This document shows positions 30,962 through 40,672 of a stretch of 64,000 bases of DNA, piece after piece. The DNA lies in NCBI RefSeq assembly GCF_900005615.1, contig NZ_LN832559.1:3044336-3108335 (forward strand). Direction: 5' to 3'. The translations under genes and the position numbers were made by a program. The stretch is from Paracoccus aminovorans (GTDB lineage: Bacteria > Pseudomonadota > Alphaproteobacteria > Rhodobacterales > Rhodobacteraceae). The notes under the pieces are model-generated. The model did not search any database and was not told where the DNA came from. It worked only from the letters and a program-made list of their open reading frames with translations. Each line of letters starts with the position of its first letter. Position 1 is the first letter of the stretch.

Positions 30962-32029
30962 ATGCCCCAGGCTTTCGCCGCGATCGCCGCCGCGCTGCTG
31001 GCGCTGGCCCCGGCCGCGCCCGCCGCGGCGGAAACCTGGCCCTTGCAGGTGTTCGCCGAACCCTTTCGCGACGACGGCCCCACCTATCGGCTGGACTACC
31101 GGCCGCTGGACCATGCCGCGCGGCCCTGGCGGCTTTGCGTGCTCTATCCCCATCTCAAGGACGCCTATTGGCTGAGCGTGAACTACGGCATGGTCGAAGA
31201 GGCCCGCCGGCTGGGCGTCAGCTTCGACCTGTTCGAGGCCGGCGGCTATCCGAACCTCGCCCGCCAGATCGCGCAATTGCGCGAATGCGCGGACCCGAAA
31301 TACGACGCGGTGATCGTGGGCACCGTCTCCTACGACGGGCTGACCCCGACCCTGCGCGAGATCGCCCGCAAGAAGCCCATCGTCGCGGTGGTGAACGACA
31401 TCGAGCCCGGCCCGATCACCGCCAAGGCCAGCGTGCCCTGGCGCGAGATGGGCCGCGCCGCCGGGCTGGAACTGAGCCGCCGCCATCCCAAGGGCAGCCC
31501 GCCGGTGCGCGTGGCCTGGTTTCCCGGCCCCGAGGGCGCCGGCTGGGTCAGCTTCGTCGAGGCCGGCTTCCGCGAGGGCATCGCCGGCAGCTCGGCGCGA
31601 ATCGTCCGCGTGCTCTATGGCGACACCGGGCGCGAGGCGCAGGCCCAGCTGGTCGAGCAGCTGCTGGTCGAGGACGACGGCCTGGACTACCTGGTCGGCC
31701 CCGGCCCGATGGCCGAAGTCGCGATCTCGATCCTGCGGGCGCGGGGCGAGCTGGGGCGGACCGGGATCATCTCGACCTATATCAGCCACGGCGTGTTCCG
31801 CGGCGTGCTGCGCGGGCGCATCCTGGCCGCGCCGACGGATTTTCCCGTGGTGCAGGGAAAGCTCGGCATAGAGATGGCCGCCCGTGCGCTGGAGGGCAAG
31901 CTGGAGATCCGCCATGCCGGCCCGGCCATCGTGACCGTGACGCCCGAGACGGCCAAGGATTTCGACCGCGGCGCCAGCCTGGCCCCGGCAAGCTTCGCCG
32001 CCCGGTTTTCCTATCACGGCGGCGAGTAG
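30962..32029 (+). CDS. torT: TorT-type periplasmic TMAO-binding sensor protein
   Basis: 355 residues, Sec signal (ends APAAAA before ETWPLQ). Periplasmic binding protein type 1 fold with CVLYPHLKDAYWLSVNYGMVEEA, the TorT-like aromatic substrate motif, and YDAVIVGTVSYDGL. In E. coli, TorT binds TMAO and docks on TorS. It is divergent from torS with a 107-bp gap and overlaps the 3' end of the broken binding-protein gene on the other strand. Confidence 0.88.
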   Translation: MPQAFAAIAAALLALAPAAPAAAETWPLQVFAEPFRDDGPTYRLDYRPLDHAARPWRLCVLYPHLKDAYWLSVNYGMVEEARRLGVSFDLFEAGGYPNLARQIAQLRECADPKYDAVIVGTVSYDGLTPTLREIARKKPIVAVVNDIEPGPITAKASVPWREMGRAAGLELSRRHPKGSPPVRVAWFPGPEGAGWVSFVEAGFREGIAGSSARIVRVLYGDTGREAQAQLVEQLLVEDDGLDYLVGPGPMAEVAISILRARGELGRTGIISTYISHGVFRGVLRGRILAAPTDFPVVQGKLGIEMAARALEGKLEIRHAGPAIVTVTPETAKDFDRGASLAPASFAARFSYHGGE

Positions 32030-32167
32030 GCGCCGGGCGGTTTCCGGTCTTGGAAAGGACCAGGCTGCGGCATTGATCCGCTGCGATCAGCCCCCGGGCA
32101 CCGCGCCAGGCCGGCGAGACCGATGCGCAGCGCCGCCTGCGTCGCCCTATATGCAGCACCCGCCCCG

Positions 32168-33102
32168 CTAAGCGATGCGATCGGCAGGCAAGCGATGGCG
32201 GTCCGGAACGCCTCGGAAATGATGACCTTCCGTCGGTTTTTCATCCGGCTCCGACGGAAGCCCGGTGACCCGGCCCTCGCGCACGGCCTTGACGTTCGCC
32301 ATTGCGGACTGGCACGGATCTGCTCGGCATCCCTGGCATCCATCGAGATGATGACATCGGGGTTCGCAGCCAGGATATCCTCCAGCGAGGCGGTGCCCGA
32401 GGCATAGGGCATGTCCGCGAACCAACTCTCGGCGACGTTGATCGCGCCGCCCAGATCCATCCAGTCCTGGTTGAGCGACGGCCGCCCCGAGGTCGACAGC
32501 GGCTCACCCGAAGCGAGGTAGACCCGGACCCGCCGGTCCGGCGGGACCTTTTCCAGCCGCTCGGCCACGCGGTGGCGGTTGTCGTCGAAGTAACGCCGGT
32601 ATTTCCGTGCGATCTCGGACGCATCGGGTCCCAGCATCTCGCCGGTGATCGACACGCGTTCGACCAGGGCGTCGAGAGAGTTGCTTCGGAAAGACGCCAC
32701 GGCGATGCCCGCGCCCCGAAGCTGCGCCGAAACCGCTTCGGGCAGCGCGCGGGAGGAAAACAGGATGTCCGGCCTCAGCACCATCAGTTCCTCGACATTG
32801 ACGGTGCCGTCGCCCAGCGTGGTCAGCGCGGCCTCTTGGATCGTGGGCACGAATTTCCGCATCAGCGGCATCGAGTGCGCGATGCGCGTGGTCGCGACGA
32901 TGCGGTCGCCATAACCAAGCATCGCCAGGATGGAATTCTGCGCCTCCCAATTCGTGGCGACCCGCGTCACCCGGGACGGCAGGCTGACGGAATGGTCGCC
33001 GTAATAGACCACCTCGCGCCTGGTCTCGGCCGATACGGGTTGTGACAGAAGGGCAACCATGCAGGCGATACAGGCGGCCAGATGCCGGATCCGGAACATC
33101 AT
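32168..33102 (-). pseudogene. Frameshifted siderophore/cobalamin ABC binding protein (FecB/BtuF family)
   Basis: The frame starts at 33102 (MMFRIRH, signal peptide ending QPVSA; GAGGAGAGG upstream) and reads the FecB-type fold well: SRVTRVATNWEAQNSILAML, RPDILFSSRALPEAV, LNQDWMDLGGAIN. At about 32297-32301 one G appears lost. After SPQW the original frame turns to RTSRPCARAG, while the neighbouring frame gives ANVKAVREGRVTGLPS, the expected continuation, which then stops at 32168. Uncorrected, the frame runs to 32014. The C-terminal lobe is therefore damaged and uptake is probably lost. It is next to an equally damaged ATPase. Confidence 0.65.
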
Positions 33103-33109
33103 CCTCTCC

Positions 33110-33496
33110 TCATGTCGGGACAAAGACGTTGTGGGGGCCGTGATCGACCCGGACGACCCGGACCCCATAGACCGCATGGATGAGCTGCGGCGTCAGGACC
33201 GCGGCGGGCGCACCATCGGCAAGGATTTTCCCGCCGTCGATCAGCACCGCGCGATCGGCGGCATAGAGCGTGTGATCGGGATGGTGGGTGGTGAAGACGA
33301 TGGTATGGCCCTCGGCCGCAAGCGCGCGCATCAGGTCGAGCAGGCGACGCTGGTTGCCGTAATCGAGCCCGGCATCCGGCTCGTCCATCAGCAGGATGCG
33401 GGCGCCCTGGACCAGCGCCCGCGCGATCAGGACAAGCTGGCGTTCGCCACCCGAGATGCCGCTGTAGTCGCGCCCGGCCAGATGCGCGATCGTGTG
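33110..33496 (-). pseudogene. 5'-truncated FecE-type siderophore ABC ATPase
   Basis: Clear homology begins at IAHLAGRDYSGISGGERQLVLI (signature) and continues through Walker B ILLMDEPDAGLD and switch FTTHHPDH to the C-terminus. Walker A and the whole N-terminal half are absent. The frame runs up to 33595, but that extension is out of family. It ends 7 nt before the binding-protein gene, the normal order of a siderophore operon. The missing P-loop means no ATPase activity. Confidence 0.7.
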
Positions 33497-33618
33497 CGGC
33501 CAGACCATGCTGCTGTGGCGGCCCGCCCGGATAGCGGGAGAGCCCGCGGTACCCGAGCCGGGCCAAGCACATCTGGAAGCATGTACGGAAACCATGAGAC
33601 GCTGATGCCATTCTATCT

Positions 33619-33981
33619 TACGCGCTGCTGCGCAATGGCGCCATCAACCACCTACACCCAAAGAAACGCCGCGACGGAAGTATGGCTAGCCTTCGTCCAT
33701 GACGAGAATGCGGCGGCCTTGACGCCAGCCGACGCGGTGCGGGGCGGGATAAAGGCCAAGAGGGCGCTGGATGCCGCAGTAGCGGCGGATACCGGACTGC
33801 GTTGGCGCCTGAACGAGAACACAATCACCGTCATCAAGCCGTCCGCAGAACAACGACCCCGCCTGTCACCGATCGTATCCTGGTGGGCGAGGTCAGTATC
33901 GACACAGGCGGCGTGATCAAGGACGCGGGCTTCCATACCAACGGGCACTGGCAGATCAACTTCACCTGTCCCATCAGCTGA
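33619..33981 (+). pseudogene. N-terminal remnant of a TonB-dependent siderophore receptor
   Basis: The plus-strand frame reads ALDAAVAADTGLRWRLNENT and ITVIKPSAEQRPRLSPIV, which looks like the STN signalling domain and the start of the TonB box/plug. A frame change near 33880 continues with GEVSIDTGGVIKDAG and stops at 33981. No beta-barrel follows; the TetR gene begins on the other strand. Its position opposite the siderophore ABC remnants supports the reading. The assignment is by eye and moderately sure. Confidence 0.45.
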
Positions 33982-34022
33982 AGTTGGTTTTGCATCTCGG
34001 CCATCCTCGACGACGACGGCCG

Positions 34023-34658
34023 CTACTTTATCGCTTGGTGAGTCCCGTCCGCAATGCCGCCGAGCAACATGTCCCAAAAGGCATCGCCGATTGCCGCTGG
34101 GCGTAGCGCGCCTTGCTCACGATACCAGAAATATGCCCAGCCGGTCATCCCGTCGATGGCAAGCATAAGCAGATGAGTGTCCACCTCTTGCCGGATCGAC
34201 CCGGCGTCTTTCGCTTCATCGATCAAGGAGCGAACGCTATCGCGATATCGCTCGGCAGTGGCCGCCAGCGTGCGATAGCTGCCTGAACCCAGGATTGCGC
34301 GTTCCTGCCAGGTGACCGTGAAAAGATTCTGGTAGCGCGCTACGACCTCGATGCGGCTACGCATGAAAAGACGCATTCGCTGTGCAGGATCGTTCGTCGC
34401 CGCCTTGACATCCTCGAGCTGCTGCAGAAGCAGCGCGCTGGTGATGCCCACGATGGACAGCAACAGCGCCTCCTTGTTCGGCCAATGGTGATAAAGTCCC
34501 GGCTTTGACAAGCCGACGGCCTGCGCGACCTCGATCATCGAGACCGCATTGAAACCCCTTTGTCGAAAAAGCGTGGCGGCGGCGTCGATGATACGAGGCC
34601 GAATGCCACCTTCCAGATAATCCTCGAGGCTTAGCGGCAATGCTTCCGGCACGTTCAT
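34023..34658 (-). CDS. TetR/AcrR family transcriptional regulator
   Basis: 211 residues. N-terminal helix-turn-helix: IIDAAATLFRQRGFNAVSM and VAQAVGLSKPGLYHHW. The C-terminal ligand domain has two long helices and a WAYFWYREQG segment common in TetR proteins near acyl-CoA metabolism. Start at 34658 overlaps the GntR stop (ATGA), so the two regulators are co-translated. The ligand may be an intermediate of the neighbouring catabolic cluster. Confidence 0.9.
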   Translation of the reverse strand: MNVPEALPLSLEDYLEGGIRPRIIDAAATLFRQRGFNAVSMIEVAQAVGLSKPGLYHHWPNKEALLLSIVGITSALLLQQLEDVKAATNDPAQRMRLFMRSRIEVVARYQNLFTVTWQERAILGSGSYRTLAATAERYRDSVRSLIDEAKDAGSIRQEVDTHLLMLAIDGMTGWAYFWYREQGALRPAAIGDAFWDMLLGGIADGTHQAIK

Positions 34659-35479
34659 GCCCGCCGTGGCCGGGTGCGGATCTTACCGGTCGCAGGAGAG
34701 GAATCGTCAGCATCGTGTTCGACGGCGGATCTGAAATCCTGCACCGAAGCGTCGATCTCGGTGCGCTGGATAAGAAAACTGACCACCCGGTCCGAGAACA
34801 GACGAATATGCTGCTGGCTGATCTCTTGCAGGCGGCGGACATCACCTTGCCGGATGAGTTCGATCATCTCGACATGCTCGCGATAGACCTGCGTGTAGTA
34901 GCCTTCAAAATCCTCGCGGTTACGGCTGGCGCTCTGGAACATCAGGTAGCTCAGGCGAATGCTGAAATTCAGCATCGTCTCGTAAAATTCCGCAAGGAAA
35001 GAGTTGCCTGCCGCCTGGGCGGTCATCAGGTGAAACTCGTGGTTGAGTTCGGCCATCGCCTTGTGATCGTTGGCTTCACCCGCATCACGATAAGCTTCGT
35101 TGATCCGGTGGAGTTCGTCCAAGTGACGGCCTTCCCAGCGCGAGGCAGCCAGTTGCAGAACCCCAGTCTGCTGCAGATCAAGCGCCTCGAAAATCCGGGG
35201 GACATCCTCGAAACTGACCGGCTCGACATAATGACCCCGATTTGGTGAGAACCGGACCAGCCTGTCGGTTTGCAGACGGATCAACGCCTCTCGAATCGGT
35301 GTACGCGACACACCGAAACGCTTTTCCAGTGCCACCTCTTCCAGATATTGGCCCGGCTTCAGCGTCAGCGTCAGGATTTCGCCCCGCAGAGCACTGTAGA
35401 CGGCTTGGGTCGCCTGACCTTTCGGTCTGCCACGCTTTCCGCGAGTTTCCTCGTCCTGCCGTTGCTCAGCGGTTGCCAT
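34655..35479 (-). CDS. GntR family regulator, FCD (FadR-type) subgroup
   Basis: 274 residues. Winged helix with AVYSALRGEILTLTLKPGQYL and RFGVSRTPIREALIRLQTD. The FCD ligand domain has the metal-ligand type pattern: D in FEALDLQQTG, H in ELNHEFH, and later REHVEMIE and QQHIRLF. Basic N-terminus (RGKRGRPKG). The ATG at 35479 was preferred over an in-frame TTG at 35485. It lies just behind livK and is the best candidate to bind the ATACAC-T-GTGTAT palindromes upstream of the hydrolase and P450/hyuA promoters, since FCD regulators often bind TnTAC-centred inverted repeats. Confidence 0.9.
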   Translation of the reverse strand: MATAEQRQDEETRGKRGRPKGQATQAVYSALRGEILTLTLKPGQYLEEVALEKRFGVSRTPIREALIRLQTDRLVRFSPNRGHYVEPVSFEDVPRIFEALDLQQTGVLQLAASRWEGRHLDELHRINEAYRDAGEANDHKAMAELNHEFHLMTAQAAGNSFLAEFYETMLNFSIRLSYLMFQSASRNREDFEGYYTQVYREHVEMIELIRQGDVRRLQEISQQHIRLFSDRVVSFLIQRTEIDASVQDFRSAVEHDADDSSPATGKIRTRPRRA

Positions 35480-35584
35480 CGCCAACCCGATCTTTATCGC
35501 ACCTGTCAGGAAGACCTATTCCTTCCGCCGCAGATATACCAGCCCTGCCCCACAGCCCCCCAGCGTCGCCCACTGCGCGATGGG

Positions 35585-35612
35585 CGTCCGGGACGTTCAA
35601 CGGTCCCGGACG
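35585..35612 (-). terminator. Hairpin after livK-type gene
   Basis: Perfect 9-bp stem CGTCCGGGA / TCCCGGACG (35585-35593, 35604-35612), 12 nt past the stop of the binding-protein gene. No T-tract follows, so it may be a transcript-stabilising or Rho-assisted end rather than an intrinsic terminator. It sits between the importer operon and the regulators. Confidence 0.5.
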
Positions 35613-35623
35613 AGCGCTCGGCC

Positions 35624-36784
35624 TCATTCCATGCGGCACTCCTGGGCGAAAGAATCGGCCATCTTCTCAACCATCAATTCCTGACTGCGCACGGCGAGGG
35701 TGCCGTCGGCATCCTTGTCCACCTTGGCCAGATACATCGAATGGATCGGATGCTGGTTGTTGTTGAAAGCGAAGTCGCCGCGCACCGAATGGAAGCTGGC
35801 CTTGCGCATCGCCGCGCGCACCGCGTCCATGTCGCCGATCCCGCCGGCCTTAGCGATCGCGCCGTCGATCAGCCGCACCGAGTCGTAAGCCATCGCCGCG
35901 AAGTTCGAAGGCAGCGTGCCGTATTTCGTGCGATAGGCCTCGACGAAGGCGCGGTTGGCGTCGTTGTCGAGGTCATAGGTCCATTGATCGACCGAATAGA
36001 CCCCCTCGGCCGCCGGGCCGATGGCATCCAGCGACACGCCGTTGAAGACGGTGAAGACGGTGTAAAGCGCCGAGTTCGGCTTGAGCCCGGCCTGGTCGTA
36101 TTGCTTGACGAATTGCACGCCCAGCCCGCCGGGCATGAAGGCCAGGACCGCCTCGGGCGCGCGGGCGCGGATCTCGGTGATCTCGGCGGAGAAATCGTTC
36201 TGCTCGAGAGAGGTGTAGATCTCGGAAACGATCTCGCCCTTGAAGCTGCGCTTGAAGCCGTCGATCACGTCCTTTCCGGCCTGGTAGTTCGGCGCCAGCA
36301 GGAACACCCGTTTCACGCCTTTCTCGTTCAGATAGAGGCCCAACGCCTCGGAGGGCTGGTCGTTCTGGAAGGGGATCACGAAGTAGTTCTCGTTGCAGCC
36401 CCGGCCCGCAAGCTCGGCCGGCGCGGGGTTGGGCGAGATCAGCGGCGTGCCCGAGCGGACGATGGGCGCCTGCACGGCCATCATCACGTTGGAATAGCTG
36501 GGGCCGATCACGAAATCGACCTTTTCCGAACGGGTCAGCCGCTCGGCCGCCGTCTTGCCGACATCGGGCTTGCGCTGGTCGTCCTCATAGACGAAATGCG
36601 CGTCGAGCCCGCCCAGCTTGCCGCCGGACATCTCCAACGCCAGATCGGCACCCTTCTGCATCTCGGTGCCCAGGACCGCGCCCGAGCCCGACAGCGACAG
36701 AATCAGGCCGACATCGACGGTCTCGGCCCAGGCGGGCATCGCCATGACCAGCGAAAGCGCCAGCGCGGCGGTGGTTGTTTTCAT
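35624..36784 (-). CDS. Branched-chain-amino-acid-type ABC binding protein (LivK family)
   Basis: 386 residues, signal peptide MKTTTAALALSLVMAMPAWA. Peripla_BP_6 fold with VGLILSLSGSGAVLGTEMQKGADLALE and FVIGPSYSNVMMAVQAP. Families of this type carry amino acids but also aromatic acids, amides and urea. Linkage to an acyl-CoA ligase and P450 suggests it imports the substrate of that pathway. Last gene of the livH-M-G-F-K order; start at 36784 with GGAGAACC upstream. Confidence 0.9.
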   Translation of the reverse strand: MKTTTAALALSLVMAMPAWAETVDVGLILSLSGSGAVLGTEMQKGADLALEMSGGKLGGLDAHFVYEDDQRKPDVGKTAAERLTRSEKVDFVIGPSYSNVMMAVQAPIVRSGTPLISPNPAPAELAGRGCNENYFVIPFQNDQPSEALGLYLNEKGVKRVFLLAPNYQAGKDVIDGFKRSFKGEIVSEIYTSLEQNDFSAEITEIRARAPEAVLAFMPGGLGVQFVKQYDQAGLKPNSALYTVFTVFNGVSLDAIGPAAEGVYSVDQWTYDLDNDANRAFVEAYRTKYGTLPSNFAAMAYDSVRLIDGAIAKAGGIGDMDAVRAAMRKASFHSVRGDFAFNNNQHPIHSMYLAKVDKDADGTLAVRSQELMVEKMADSFAQECRME

Positions 36785-36841
36785 GGTGGTTCTCCCTGAT
36801 GGATGATGGTTCGTCGGGACCATTGGCTGGCCCTCTTGGAT

Positions 36842-37542
<701 letters not shown>

Positions 37543-37543
<1 letters not shown>

Positions 37544-38307
37544 CAGAAGTCGTCCTCTTCCGAAAGATAGGCCGCCTGCACCTCGGCCGAGGCCCGAATC
37601 GCCTCGGGCCGGCCATGGGCCAGCACATTGCCGTTGACCATCACCGTGATCTCATCCGCCAGCTTGAACACCGCATCCATGTCGTGCTCGATCAGCAGGA
37701 TCGGGATGCGGCCCTTGATCCCTTCCTCGATCATGCGGATCAGTGCCTCGGCATCGGCGGTGGAAAGCCCGGCCAAGGGCTCGTCCAGCAGCAGCACCTT
37801 GGGACCCGAGGCCAGAGCCATGGCGATTTCCAGCCGCCGCCGGTCGCCATGCGACAGCGCGGCGGGCCGGGCCGCGGCCTTGTCCTCCAGCGCGAAGCGG
37901 GCCAGGAACGCGTCCACCTCGGCTGCGTGGCGGCCGGGATCGCGGCGGCGGGCCAGGTCGGCCAGCGACAGCCGGGGCCGGTCGCGGGCCACGAGGCTGA
38001 GCAGCAGGTTGTCGCGCAGGCTCATGTTCTGGAACAGCGCGGTCAGCTGATAGGTGCGCGTCAACCCCAACCGCGCGCGCCGCAGCGCGCTGAGCCCGCT
38101 GATGTCCTGCCCGTCCAGCAGCACCCGCCCCTGGCTAGGCCTGCGCTCGCCCGAAAGCACGCTGACCAGCGTGGTCTTGCCGGCGCCGTTCGGCCCGATC
38201 AGGGCATGGACGCCGCCCGGGGCCAGCGTCAGGTTGACCTTGTTGAGCGCGACGATGCCCCCGAAACGAACGGTGATGTCGCGCATTTCCAATGCCGGCT
38301 GGACCAT
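37543..38307 (-). CDS. LivG-type ABC transporter ATP-binding protein
   Basis: 254 residues from MVQPALEMRDITVRFGG. Walker A IGPNGAGKTTL, LivG-type insert LTRTYQLTALFQNMSLRDNLLL, signature region ALSHGDRRRLEIAMALA (LSHG instead of LSGG), Walker B VLLLDEPLAGLS. Start at 38307 shares one base with the LivM stop. The LSHG variant is common in LivG proteins. Confidence 0.93.
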
Positions 38308-39284
38308 CACATCCCCTCCTGCGACGCGCGGACAAGGCCCAGCTTGCGCCCAAGCTGCGCGCCAAGTCCCGACAGGCTCGCGTGATAGAACAGCACGACC
38401 AGGATCAGCATCGGGCCGAAGACGATCGCCCAATGGCTGGTGATCGCCGCCAGGACATGCTCGACCACGACAAAGGCCAGCGCGCCGTAGACCGGGCCGA
38501 AGCGCGTGCCGACGCCGCCCAGGATGACGATGGCCAGCAGTTCGCCCGAGCGTTGCCAGTTGGCATAACCGGGCGAGGCGAACTCGCTCTGGTTGGCCAG
38601 AAGCAGCCCGGCGATGCCGCAGACCGCGCCGGCGATGACGAAGGCCAGAAGCCGCGTCGCCAGCGTGTCGAAGCCAAGCGCGTTCGCCCGCTGGGCGTTC
38701 TCGCGCACCGCGACCAGCCGGCTGCCGAAGTCCGAACGGATCACCCAGTCGATCAGCCACAGCAGCACCAGCGCCAGGACCGCGACGAAGGCGTAGAACT
38801 GCCAGGGGTCGAAGGCGTCGTAGCCGGGCCACAGCGTGCTGCGGCCATAGATCACCATGCCGTCGTCGCCGCCGAAGACCGACGAGGATTGCGCCAGGTA
38901 GTAAAGGATCTGCGCCAGCGCCAGCGTGATCATGATGAAATGCACGCCGCTGGTGCGCAGGGCGATCACACCGATCAGCGCCGCCGCCAGACCCGAGGCC
39001 AGCACGACGGCGGGAACCTGCATCCACAGCCCGGTCAGCCCGGCATTGGCCATCAGCCCGGTCGCATAGGCGCCGATGCCCAGGTAGACGGCATGGCCGA
39101 AACTGACCATGCCCCCGTAGCCGAGGATAAGGTTCAGGCTGCTCGCGGCGACGGCGAAGATCAGGAACCGCTCGAAGATCGACAGCAGATAGGCGTCGCC
39201 GGCCACGGCCGCGACCAGCGGGCCGATCCCTGCGGCGACCAGCGCGGTGACGATCATGCCGGTCGCAGGATTGCGCTCTCGCAT
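38307..39284 (-). CDS. LivM-type ABC permease
   Basis: 325 residues with about 8-9 transmembrane helices and the LivM signature YGGMVSFGHAVYLGIGAYATGLM near residue 60, written here in part, plus GVGTRFGPVYGAL near the end. Coupled to LivG (1-nt overlap) and 3 nt behind LivH. Confidence 0.92.
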   Translation of the reverse strand: MRERNPATGMIVTALVAAGIGPLVAAVAGDAYLLSIFERFLIFAVAASSLNLILGYGGMVSFGHAVYLGIGAYATGLMANAGLTGLWMQVPAVVLASGLAAALIGVIALRTSGVHFIMITLALAQILYYLAQSSSVFGGDDGMVIYGRSTLWPGYDAFDPWQFYAFVAVLALVLLWLIDWVIRSDFGSRLVAVRENAQRANALGFDTLATRLLAFVIAGAVCGIAGLLLANQSEFASPGYANWQRSGELLAIVILGGVGTRFGPVYGALAFVVVEHVLAAITSHWAIVFGPMLILVVLFYHASLSGLGAQLGRKLGLVRASQEGM

Positions 39285-39287
39285 CGC

Positions 39288-40211
39288 TCAGCTCCTCTTT
39301 TGCATGGGCAGCAGGCCCTCGGGGCGGAAGAACAGGATCAGGACCATCAGGATGTAGACCAGCATCGAGGCCAGAGCCGGGCCCGCCTCGCTGGCCACGC
39401 GGGGCGAGAAGAAGGCCGACAGGAAATCGCGCAGGAAGGCGCGGCCCATGGTGTCGATCAACCCGACCAGAACGGCGGCCAGAAGCGCGCCCTTGATCGA
39501 GCCGAGCCCGCCGATGACCACGACGACGAAGGACAGGATCAGCACCGTCTCGCCCATGCCGGGCTGGACCGACAGGATCGGCCCGGCCAGCGCCCCGGCC
39601 AGCCCAGCCAGGAAGGCGCCGAAGGCAAAGACCAGCGTGAAGAGCAGGCTGATGTTCACCCCCATCACCGCAACGATGGTGCGGTTGGTCGCGCCGGCCC
39701 GCACCCGCATCCCGACCCGGGTTTCCTTGACCAGCCAGAACAGCAGCGCAGCCACGGCAATGCCGACGGCGATCACCAGCAGGCGGTAGACCGGGTATGA
39801 GATGCCCAGGGGCAGCGTCACCAGCTTCGACAATTCCGGCGGGATGCCGGAAAACAGCGGCGACGAGCCCCAGATGATGCTGACCGCCTCGTTCGCGACC
39901 AGGATCAGGCCGTAGGTGACAAGGACATGGTCGAGGTGGCTTCTGTCGTAGAGCCGGCGCACCAGCAGCAATTCGCACAGCAGGCCGACCACGCAGACCC
40001 CCAGCCCGGCCAGCAGCACGGTCAGGAAGAAACTGCCGGTCAGGCCCTGGAACAGCACCGCCAGATAGGCGCCCAGCATGAACAGCGACCCGTGGCTGAG
40101 ATTAATGAAATCCATCACGCCGAAGATCAGCGTCAGCCCGGCGGCGATGAGGAACAGGAGCACCCCCAGTTGCAGGCCGTTCAGCACCTGTTCGAGGATC
40201 AGGGCGGTCAT
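39288..40211 (-). CDS. LivH-type ABC permease
   Basis: 307 residues, about 8 transmembrane helices. LivH signature LQLGVLLFLIAAGLTLIFGV followed by DFINLSHGSLFMLGAY at the N-terminus and VIGGLGSIKGALLAAVLVGL near the C-terminus. It sits between the thioesterase gene and livM, all in one direction. Confidence 0.92.
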   Translation of the reverse strand: MTALILEQVLNGLQLGVLLFLIAAGLTLIFGVMDFINLSHGSLFMLGAYLAVLFQGLTGSFFLTVLLAGLGVCVVGLLCELLLVRRLYDRSHLDHVLVTYGLILVANEAVSIIWGSSPLFSGIPPELSKLVTLPLGISYPVYRLLVIAVGIAVAALLFWLVKETRVGMRVRAGATNRTIVAVMGVNISLLFTLVFAFGAFLAGLAGALAGPILSVQPGMGETVLILSFVVVVIGGLGSIKGALLAAVLVGLIDTMGRAFLRDFLSAFFSPRVASEAGPALASMLVYILMVLILFFRPEGLLPMQKRS

Positions 40212-40238
40212 GTCAGGTCCTTTGTCTCTGGGGGAAAG

Positions 40239-40667
40239 TCACGATGCGGGGACCTCTGCGGCCGGCCCGGCCTTGACGAACTGCGCGGTCGCATAGGCGA
40301 TCAGCCTGCCGCCCTGATAGGCCGAGCCGGTGCAGGTGGTCAGGCTGCGGCCCGCGCGCAGGGTCCGGGTCTCGACATGGATGGGCGCCTGCGGATCGCC
40401 GGCGCGCAGGAACTTGATCTCCAGCGCGGCGGTCACGGTCGGCGCGCCGAAGCCGGCCCGCGCGGCCTCGTAAAGCGCCACGTCGAAAAGGGTCGCGATG
40501 GCGCCGCCGTGGATGAAGCCGCCGGGATTGGCCGCACGGGCCGAGCCGTCCAGGCGCAGCACCAGCCCATCGTCGTGCCGGGCGATGGCGACCTGCCCCA
40601 GCGCTGCCAGAAGCAGGTCGTCGTCCCGAAAGGGCCGGAATTGCAACGAGGTGAAGTCCGGCACCAT
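40239..40667 (-). CDS. PaaI-like hotdog thioesterase
   Basis: 142 residues, single hotdog domain. The HGG motif in NPGGFIHGGAIATLFDVA and the acidic residue in that segment (catalytic Asp) match PaaI-type acyl-CoA thioesterases that rescue CoA from dead-end aryl- or acyl-CoA. Start MVPDFTSL at 40667 (AAGGGAG upstream); the frame extends upstream inside the MDR gene without homology. Only 5 nt after the MDR stop. Confidence 0.87.
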   Translation of the reverse strand: MVPDFTSLQFRPFRDDDLLLAALGQVAIARHDDGLVLRLDGSARAANPGGFIHGGAIATLFDVALYEAARAGFGAPTVTAALEIKFLRAGDPQAPIHVETRTLRAGRSLTTCTGSAYQGGRLIAYATAQFVKAGPAAEVPAS

Positions 40668-40672
40668 CTCCC

